From a bacterium (GTDB lineage Bacteria > Patescibacteriota > Saccharimonadia > Saccharimonadales > Saccharimonadaceae): a stretch of DNA of 9,434 bases. This document shows, in pieces, positions 4,981 through 9,434 of the stretch. The stretch is taken from NCBI GenBank assembly GCA_030428585.1, contig JAUIDL010000024.1, forward strand, positions 1-9,434. Direction: 5' to 3'. Below the pieces are notes generated by a model that had not been told where the DNA came from, searched no databases, and was given only the letters and a program-made list of their open reading frames with translations. Position 1 is the first letter of the stretch; every line of letters begins with the position of its first letter. The position numbers were made by a program, and so were the translations under genes.

Positions 4981-5009
4981 CAAAACGTCAAGCTGGTGAG
5001 GGCTTGACG
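4981..5009 (-). terminator. Intrinsic terminator after the tRNA gene
   Basis: On the minus strand CGTCAAGC (5009-5002) pairs perfectly with GCTTGACG (4993-4986), with an 8-base loop and TTTTG following (A-run 4982-4985). It lies 10 bp beyond the tRNA 3' end. Confidence 0.85.
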
Positions 5010-5019
5010 AGATAAATTC

Positions 5020-5096
5020 TGGTAGCAGCGACTGGGATTGAACCAGTGACCTTAGGCTTATGAGTCCTACGCTCTAACCAACTGAGCTACGCTGCC
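5020..5096 (-). tRNA. tRNA with CAT anticodon, probably elongator Met
   Basis: A 77-base cloverleaf with encoded CCA. The acceptor GGCAGCG pairs with CGCTGCT (first pair G-U), the D arm is GCTC/GAGC, and the T arm is ACTGG-TTCAATC-CCAGT. The anticodon loop is CTCATAA with CAT at 5060-5062. The initiator type is unlikely because position 1 is a paired G and the anticodon stem lacks three G-C pairs. It could be tRNA-Ile2, in which C34 is changed to lysidine, but the acceptor pairs 4-69 (A-U) and 5-68 (G-C) differ from the C-G pairs that mark E. coli tRNA-Ile2. The anticodon stem TAGGA/GCCTA has an A-G mismatch next to the loop. A 5-bp inverted repeat (5097-5101 with 5109-5113) abuts the 5' end. 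Confidence 0.95.
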
Positions 5097-5114
5097 AGAC
5101 TAGAGATAAGTCTA

Positions 5115-5144
5115 ACAAAAACAACCCCTTTTGACTAGGGGTTG
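5115..5144 (-). terminator. Intrinsic terminator of the coiled-coil gene
   Basis: CAACCCC and GGGGTTG (5122-5128 with 5138-5144) form a 7-bp stem. On the minus strand TTTTTG follows. The stem overlaps the last codons and the stop (5135-5137), so the gene ends inside its terminator. No clear separate tRNA promoter follows, so some readthrough into the tRNA is likely. Confidence 0.75.
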
Positions 5145-5473
5145 CCGCCCAGGCGGGTGATTTCGGCGTCGATGCGGACCAGTTCGTCGTGGTGTTCATT
5201 GACCATGCGCGTCCGTCGGTCTAATAGTTCTTGCAATTCTCGTTCGTTGCGCTGGCGTTGTTCGGTTACTTGCTCCATGTGCTTTTGGTGTTCACGAGCT
5301 TTTTGTTCCAACTTAACTGCGGCAAGCGCATGCACCTGGGCACTTCCATCATTACCTACACCTTGGCGCTGGGAGGCCTTTTCCCGTTCGCGGGCTGCTT
5401 GGTCATGAGCGTCGCTAATTCGGGCTTGGTCATCTTGTAATTGTTTATCAAGTTGTTGAATATCGTCGGTCAT
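5135..5473 (-). CDS. Charged coiled-coil protein, unknown function
   Basis: This 112-residue protein is hydrophilic and almost wholly alpha-helical by composition. There are two coiled-coil segments (about 1-36 and 51-107), rich in Gln, Glu, Arg and Lys, joined by a flexible Gly/Asn linker (QGVGNDGSA, about 37-46). Hydrophobic residues recur at 3/4 spacing. It has no cysteine, no membrane segment and no known catalytic motif. The ATG at 5471-5473 is chosen because AAGGAGGT, the best Shine-Dalgarno in the window, ends 4 bases upstream. A start 15 bases earlier would overlap that site. A scaffold or structural role is possible but not shown. It diverges from the translesion operon; GATAAT about 25 bases upstream of the ATG is its likely -10, with a poor -35. 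Confidence 0.8.
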   Translation of the reverse strand: MTDDIQQLDKQLQDDQARISDAHDQAAREREKASQRQGVGNDGSAQVHALAAVKLEQKAREHQKHMEQVTEQRQRNERELQELLDRRTRMVNEHHDELVRIDAEITRLGGNP

Positions 5474-5523
5474 TAGTACCTCCTTCATCTACCATTATCG
5501 CGAACCAATCTGATGATTAACTG

Positions 5524-5575
5524 AAGTGCTCACTTTCAAATATAGAGTATAATAAAGACATACCACGCGATACTC
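5524..5575 (+). promoter_or_regulatory. Probable promoter region of the translesion operon with inverted repeats
   Basis: A consensus TATAAT at 5548-5553 is the best -10 in the 239-bp gap. The -35 position shows no good match. AAGTG-CT-CACTT (5524-5535) is a perfect inverted repeat at the -35 position, and GAGTAT (5545-5550) overlapping the -10 is repeated inverted as ATACTC (5570-5575). No CGAAC-N4-GTTCG or CTGT-N8-ACAG LexA box is present. Expected start near 5560 leaves a leader of about 150 bases. Confidence 0.4.
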
Positions 5576-5584
5576 ACTGGCTTT

Positions 5585-5689
5585 ATGGCTAAGCGTCCCT
5601 CGCGCATCGGTCATTCACTTGTCTTCGGACGCCTGACAGGAAACGGGTCAAACGGACGGGCAAGACAATCTAAAAGCGTTTCTTTTTGA
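5585..5689 (+). CDS. Possible 34-residue basic leader peptide
   Basis: In the long leader of the translesion operon an ATG opens 34 codons ending at TGA (5687-5689), 23 bases before the next gene start. The peptide is strongly basic and Ser/Gly-rich (starts MAKRPSRIGHSLVFGRLTG) without any acidic residue. There is no clear Shine-Dalgarno. The lack of early stops may be chance at this length. Confidence 0.22.
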   Translation: MAKRPSRIGHSLVFGRLTGNGSNGRARQSKSVSF

Positions 5690-5712
5690 TAACTCTCAAG
5701 AGGATTTTTAGA

Positions 5713-5979
5713 ATGAATGACGAGATCTATATCAATGAACGGGTAGAGGTGATTGCTCGCTTTGGCGGTGGCCACCACCCGTGTCACCCAGTGAAATTTC
5801 GACGGGCGAGTGGGCGAGAAATCGACGTCACCGAACTTGGGTTGCGTCACCCCGTCTATAACGGCAAAAAGACAGTGCACATGTTTGACGTGACGGACGG
5901 CGGGGCGGATTATCGGCTGGAATTTGATAGCGAGCGACTGACCTGGCATTTGACGATGGAGGCGGATCACTATGAGTGA
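5713..5979 (+). CDS. Conserved small protein paired with Y-family DNA polymerase
   Basis: This 88-residue protein is predicted to be mostly beta-strand: VEVIARFGGG (11-20), HPVKFRRASGREIDVTELG (25-43), KTVHMFDVTDGGADYRLEFD (53-72) and RLTWHLTMEADHYE at the end. The pattern, with P-x-x-F-R near the start and a later aromatic strand, resembles small proteins found next to dinB-type genes in other bacteria (DUF6504-like). That likeness is from memory and unconfirmed. The gene overlaps the polymerase start by 8 bp (ATG at 5972, stop at 5977-5979), so the two are translationally coupled and probably work together in damage tolerance. The start at 5713 is set by AGAGGA at about 5697-5702. An in-frame TTG at 5686 overlaps a worse context. 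Cys24 and His21/22/25 lie close together, but a metal site is not established. Confidence 0.8.
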   Translation: MNDEIYINERVEVIARFGGGHHPCHPVKFRRASGREIDVTELGLRHPVYNGKKTVHMFDVTDGGADYRLEFDSERLTWHLTMEADHYE

Positions 5980-7201
5980 GTTTAATCATGAACGGCCGCT
6001 GATTATGCATATCGATTTAAACAGTTGCTTTGCGACGGTGGAACAGCAGGCTCGGCCACAGCTACGGGGAAAACCAGTGGCGATTGTGAACCGTCGGACA
6101 GAACACACGGCGATTGTGACAGCGAGTTATGAGGCCAAAGCAGTCGGGGTCAAAGTAGGGATGCGCTTTAAAGAAGCTCGTCAGCTCTGTCCTGACCTGA
6201 TTGCGCTCGAGAGTGACCCGGCTAAATATCGCTACGTCTATCACCGGCTACTCGACATTATGCAAGATTATTCAGCCCACGTGACGATGAAAAGTATCGA
6301 TGAAGGGGTGATTGATTTTCACGATGCGCCCGAGAGTATTCGCAGCCGTGATTTAGTCGAAATTGGGCACGAAATCAAACGGCGGTTACGCGAAGAAATT
6401 GGGGTTTGGATGCGCTGCAATGTCGGGATTGCGACGAACCGATTCTTGGCCAAAACAGCGGCTGGGCTCCATAAGCCAGACGGGTTGGATGTCATCATGC
6501 CACACAATATACGCGAGGTGTTAGGGGAGTTAGAGTTGACTGATTTGACGGGAATAGCGTGGCGCAACGAGCATCGACTGACGGCGGTGGGTATTATGAC
6601 TCCCCTGCACTTTCTGGATGCCAGTCCCGAGGTGTTGCACAAAATGGTGTTTCAGAGCGTTGTCGGAGAGTGGTGGCATCAACGACTGCGGGGTTGGGAA
6701 GTCGATGATGTTGACTATGATATCAAGCGCGTCGGGCGGCAGTATGTGTTAGAACGATTCGATTTGAACCATGACGAAGTGCTGGGGCGGCTGCATCATT
6801 TGTGTGAGTCGGTGGGCAGTCGGTTGCGGAGTCAAGATAAAGCGGCCAGGGGAGTCTACGTCTATGCAAAATCACGGACATCAGGCTATTGGCACTCCTC
6901 TACCCTGGCTTCCCTGCCCTTTTCGTCTGACGCAACAATCTATAGTATCGCCCGCCAATTGTTTGCGCGGGCGCCATCGGATGCCAAAGAAATCGGCATT
7001 CATTGTTATGCGCTGGAGGCAACTGTCGATCCACAACTGAGTTTGTTTCAGGAAGAAATTGTCCGTGAGCGACAGGTGACTGAGGCAATCGACATCATCA
7101 ATCGTCGCTATGGTGACCGTACTATCCATTCGGCGCATACGTTAGAATCAGGTGTCTACGTCAAACAGAAAATTCCGTTTGGCAGTACGCGGTATCTGTA
7201 G
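5972..7201 (+). CDS. dinB: Y-family translesion DNA polymerase (DinB/UmuC type)
   Basis: The 409 residues have the Y-family order. The palm opens HIDLNSCFATVEQQ with catalytic Asp15 and steric-gate Phe20, then SIDEG with catalytic Asp110 and Glu111. The fingers contain ASYEAKAVGVKVGM (51-64), and NRFLAKTAAGLHKPDGL (156-172) marks the thumb boundary. The helix-hairpin-helix part (190-210) is degenerate (GIAWRNEHRLTAVGI). A little-finger domain follows (about 250-350). QLSLF at 355-359 is a textbook beta-clamp binding motif, here followed by a further 50 residues. Such enzymes bypass lesions at stalled forks at the cost of fidelity. GGAGG at 5958-5962 serves the start. It could belong to a UmuC-like rather than a strict Pol IV group; the symbol is by family only. 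Confidence 0.93.
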   Translation: MSEFNHERPLIMHIDLNSCFATVEQQARPQLRGKPVAIVNRRTEHTAIVTASYEAKAVGVKVGMRFKEARQLCPDLIALESDPAKYRYVYHRLLDIMQDYSAHVTMKSIDEGVIDFHDAPESIRSRDLVEIGHEIKRRLREEIGVWMRCNVGIATNRFLAKTAAGLHKPDGLDVIMPHNIREVLGELELTDLTGIAWRNEHRLTAVGIMTPLHFLDASPEVLHKMVFQSVVGEWWHQRLRGWEVDDVDYDIKRVGRQYVLERFDLNHDEVLGRLHHLCESVGSRLRSQDKAARGVYVYAKSRTSGYWHSSTLASLPFSSDATIYSIARQLFARAPSDAKEIGIHCYALEATVDPQLSLFQEEIVRERQVTEAIDIINRRYGDRTIHSAHTLESGVYVKQKIPFGSTRYL

Positions 7202-7226
7202 ATGACTCGCCAACGGCGTCTATATC

Positions 7227-7235
7227 TGTTAAAAT
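7227..7235 (+). promoter_or_regulatory. Probable extended -10 promoter of yebC
   Basis: TGT-TAAAAT repeats the extended -10 seen at 3353-3361. The start would be near 7242, 35 bases before the ATG. The -35 position has no match. TGT-ATTAAT at 7250-7258 is an alternative closer to the gene. Confidence 0.4.
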
Positions 7236-7276
7236 AGTAATAATTATTTTGTATTAATCTAACACTTGGAGTCGAT

Positions 7277-8002
7277 ATGTCTGGACATAGCAAATGGTCA
7301 ACTATTAAACGCGAAAAAGGGGCGAAGGACGCCAAGCGCGGTGCTGTTTTTACAAAAATCGGCAACCAGATTGCCATTGCTGCACGTGGAGGCATCGATC
7401 CAGCGATGAACTCGGCACTGGCGTTAGCGATCGATAAGGCTAAGCAGGCCAACATGCCGCAAGCCAACATCCAACGCGCGATTGATCGAGTGGCGGATAA
7501 GAACGCTGCACAACTTGAAGAAGTCACTTACGAAGGTATGGGGCCAGGAGGGGTCGGCATTATTATTGAAACCGCGACTGATAACAAGAATCGTACGTTC
7601 CCGGATGTGCGAAACGCATTATCGAAAAATGGTGGGCGAATTGCTGATGCCGGCAGCGTCATGTTCCAGTTCAATCGAAAAGGCGTGATTACGGTTAGTC
7701 CAGCAGGTGAAGAAGCGTTGCTGACGGTACTCGACGCAGGCGCCGAGGACGCCGTTGAAGAAGGTGACGAGATGATTGTTTACACCGACCCTAAAGATCT
7801 AGCAAAAGTTCGCCAAGCGATTGTTGACGCGGGTGTGACGGTCACCAGTGCCGAGCTTCAATATGTACCAACAATGCCTGTGGTGATTGACGACCGCGAG
7901 ACGGCTGAAAAAGTGATGAAAGTCATGGACGCCGTCGATGATTTGGATGACGTCACAAACGTCTCGACGAACGCTGACATTACCGTCGATCTTGACGATT
8001 AA
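7277..8002 (+). CDS. yebC: YebC/PmpR-family DNA-binding regulatory / translation-associated protein
   Basis: The 241 residues match the family length and its marks: MSGHSKWSTIKREKGAKDAKR at the start (residues 1-6 GHSKW core), FTKIGNQIAIAARGG (25-39), AIDKAKQANMPQANIQRAI (51-69), YEGMGPGGVGIIIE (85-98), TDNKNRTFPDVRNALSKNGG (101-120) and GSVMFQF (126-132), with an acidic C-terminus. Members bind DNA as transcription regulators, and some (YebC2/TACO1 type) help ribosomes through proline stretches; the sequence alone does not decide which. GGAG at 7268-7271 sets the start. It sits between the translesion operon and a surface protein gene, without the ruvC neighbour often seen. Confidence 0.96.
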   Translation: MSGHSKWSTIKREKGAKDAKRGAVFTKIGNQIAIAARGGIDPAMNSALALAIDKAKQANMPQANIQRAIDRVADKNAAQLEEVTYEGMGPGGVGIIIETATDNKNRTFPDVRNALSKNGGRIADAGSVMFQFNRKGVITVSPAGEEALLTVLDAGAEDAVEEGDEMIVYTDPKDLAKVRQAIVDAGVTVTSAELQYVPTMPVVIDDRETAEKVMKVMDAVDDLDDVTNVSTNADITVDLDD

Positions 8003-8048
8003 TTCCCCACTTCACGCTTAGTTAATCCTTGCTCGCTACCATAAGAGT

Positions 8049-9434
8049 ATGTCGAAGCGAGCAATACTGATATTACTGAATCTGGTCCTGACAATCAGCA
8101 CGTGTGCACTCCCTGCGCACGCCGCTTCGGCAACTATAGTTATTTCGGCTGCGCATGCGGGTGTCACGGGTGGTGCGACGCAGGAATTTGTCATCGTTCA
8201 CAATAATAGTGCTGATGCTATCGATATGACTGATTGGTGTCTGAAGAATAAGTCGGCTGTTGCTTTCTATTGCTTCACGCCAACACAGGCGGGCGAACAG
8301 CTGTGGCTTGATGCCTACAGTTCAGTGCCGGTCGTTTCAGAAGTCTTTGCTGCGCTGAATCCTGAACGTGAATTCTTATCAGTATTTACTCCAACGCATC
8401 AAACGAGCGGCAGTCTGGTGGGATCGAACGATACGGTGACACTGGTCAATACCGAAGGCACGTTGCAGGCACGGATGTCCTGGAGTACAACGGCGACCAA
8501 TGGCTTTTATCGTCAGCTCCCAATTGTGACGGTAGATCCTCTGGCTTACGACGACGCTCAGCTGGTAGAGGTCACACTAATTGGTGAATTGCCAGCCGAT
8601 GGAATCTTTACCACGATCACCGAAGAAGAACTTCCTGAAGAGACACCTGAGTCGATATTGCCCACACTACGGATTACCGAATTATTACCGAATGTTGAAG
8701 GCAGTGATGACGGTAAAGAATTTATCGAATTGTTGAACACTGGCTCTGAACCGGTCAACACGGAAGGCTTGTTGTTTGAACTCGGTGTTGCGAGTCTTAA
8801 ACGCATCGCGCTCCCAGCGGCCATTATCGAACCCGGGAAGTACTATTACGTGAGTAATGACCAACTCAAATTCTCGTTAGTCAACACGACAGGGCAGGTC
8901 AAACTACTGACAGCGCAGGGTGATGTGATTGACGCAAGCTACGCGTATGAAAATCCTAAAGATGACATGGCGTGGGCGCTGATTGATGGCGTGTGGCAGT
9001 ATTCAAATCAGCCCACACCTGGAGCACTGAATCTGGCTTCGTTAGCGGCTCCATTAAAGCCAGCTGCCGCCAGTGTGCTAAAACCATGTCGCTCTGATCA
9101 ATATCGAAGTCCAGAGACCAATCGCTGTCGCAAAATCGCGGCGGCGACAACTAAAAAACCATGTAACGCCGATCAGTATCGCAGTCCCGAAACCGGTAGA
9201 TGTCGCAAGATTGCCACGACGGCCACGCCGACTCCCTGCAAGGAAGGCTGGGAGCGCAACCAAGAAACCAATCGTTGCCGCAAAATAAAGGCAATGACAA
9301 CGGCTGACTACGGGGTGCTGAGTGCAAAAAGTACCGATGACGAGCAAGGGTGGTACTGGGTGTGGGCTATTGCAGCCGCGGTCCTACTGGCAATTGGGTA
9401 TGCAGTGTGGGAATGGCGCGATGTCTTGCGGCGA
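8049..9434 (+). CDS. Secreted lamin-tail-domain protein with Cys repeats and C-terminal anchor, partial at 3' end
   Basis: The frame is open for 462 codons to the window end, and the stop lies beyond it. A Sec signal peptide (KR then a hydrophobic core, cleavage probably after PAHA, residue 25) is followed by a divergent first lamin-tail-like domain (about 29-157; GATQEFVIVHNNS, DWCLKN; Cys64 and Cys75 may pair). An acidic linker (191-203) leads to a clear second lamin-tail domain (205-328: RITELLPN, KEFIELLNTG, PGKYYYVSN, PTPGALN). Three 25-residue Cys/Arg repeats (346-420) come next, then one membrane helix (435-454) and a basic end (WRDVLRR). The layout indicates a cell-surface protein held by its C-terminus. 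Lamin-tail domains are general binding beta-sandwiches; the ligand is unknown. The start at 8049 has only AAGAG one base upstream. It may be co-transcribed with yebC (46-bp gap, no terminator). Confidence 0.9.
   Translation, partial: MSKRAILILLNLVLTISTCALPAHAASATIVISAAHAGVTGGATQEFVIVHNNSADAIDMTDWCLKNKSAVAFYCFTPTQAGEQLWLDAYSSVPVVSEVFAALNPEREFLSVFTPTHQTSGSLVGSNDTVTLVNTEGTLQARMSWSTTATNGFYRQLPIVTVDPLAYDDAQLVEVTLIGELPADGIFTTITEEELPEETPESILPTLRITELLPNVEGSDDGKEFIELLNTGSEPVNTEGLLFELGVASLKRIALPAAIIEPGKYYYVSNDQLKFSLVNTTGQVKLLTAQGDVIDASYAYENPKDDMAWALIDGVWQYSNQPTPGALNLASLAAPLKPAAASVLKPCRSDQYRSPETNRCRKIAAATTKKPCNADQYRSPETGRCRKIATTATPTPCKEGWERNQETNRCRKIKAMTTADYGVLSAKSTDDEQGWYWVWAIAAAVLLAIGYAVWEWRDVLRR
9084..9302 (+). 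repeat. Three in-frame 75-bp repeats coding Cys/Arg motifs
   Basis: Units begin at 9084, 9159 and 9234, so the period is exactly 75 bp (25 residues). Each codes PC-x4-(Y/E)R-x3-ET-(N/G)-RCRKI (18 residues) plus a 7-residue Thr/Ala/Lys linker. The first two units share QYRSPET; the third reads GWERNQET. The two cysteines per unit (13 residues apart) could form a disulfide within each unit. Codons differ between units, so the protein, not the DNA, is conserved. Confidence 0.85.

Noticed and set aside
5611..5970. Minus-strand frame of 119 codons
   Set aside because: It runs antisense to the 88-residue gene and its leader, without initiation signals.
8091..8105. Lipoprotein signal (Cys19 in the leader)
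   Set aside because: The residues before Cys19 (I-S-T) do not fit a lipobox, and a normal signal peptidase I site (AHA) follows.
9078..9347. Minus-strand frame of 89 codons with repeated segments
   Set aside because: The apparent repeats are the reverse complement of the Cys repeats in the surface protein gene.
1..9434. CRISPR array, insertion sequence, prophage or defence system
   Set aside because: No regularly spaced DNA repeats, transposase, integrase or defence-type domains are visible; the only tandem repeat codes protein and diverges at the DNA level.

Overview
The window looks like ordinary chromosome from a small-genome, host-associated bacterium of the Candidatus Saccharibacteria (TM7) / Patescibacteria type. 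This is inferred from gene style rather than from a marker gene: a lamin-tail-domain secreted protein with Cys/Arg repeats, a stand-alone ATP-cone protein, a CPR-style FAD oxidoreductase, very short intergenic spaces and many orphan genes. TGA is used as a normal stop (for example at 5977-5979), which argues against the Gracilibacteria/Absconditabacteria code. Base composition is mixed, except for one GC-rich orphan gene.

Left third (1-2160). A minus-strand operon runs leftwards from a good promoter near 1810-1837: a six-helix membrane protein, a stand-alone ATP-cone protein, and an FAD/NAD(P) oxidoreductase cut off by the window edge. The oxidoreductase lacks both redox-active cysteines of its superfamily. 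Diverging from this operon is a 46-codon gene between a strong extended -10 promoter and a perfect 14-bp bidirectional terminator.

Middle (2160-4570). A Crp/Fnr-type regulator (minus) diverges from a two-repeat SPW-type membrane protein (plus). The shared gap holds a 22-bp palindrome at a position that fits class II activation of the SPW gene and repression of the regulator. Then comes a 216-bp gap with a candidate small structured RNA: a palindrome on the -10 element, two hairpins and a terminator-like hairpin. A five-helix membrane protein with an extracytoplasmic domain follows and appears leaderless.

Centre right (4570-5480, minus). There is a 69-codon GC-rich orphan gene with a near-consensus promoter, a tRNA with CAT anticodon (probably elongator Met) with its own terminator, and a charged coiled-coil protein.

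Right (5490-9434, plus). A translesion-synthesis operon holds an 88-residue conserved partner overlapping a Y-family DNA polymerase with a clamp-binding motif. YebC/PmpR-family regulator follows, then a secreted, membrane-anchored lamin-tail-domain protein with three exact-period 25-residue Cys repeats, running off the window end.

No rRNA, CRISPR array, insertion sequence or phage gene was seen. The least explained elements are the structured RNA candidate (3350-3490), the 46-codon gene (1926-2066), the GC-rich orphan (4618-4827) and the cysteine-less oxidoreductase operon.
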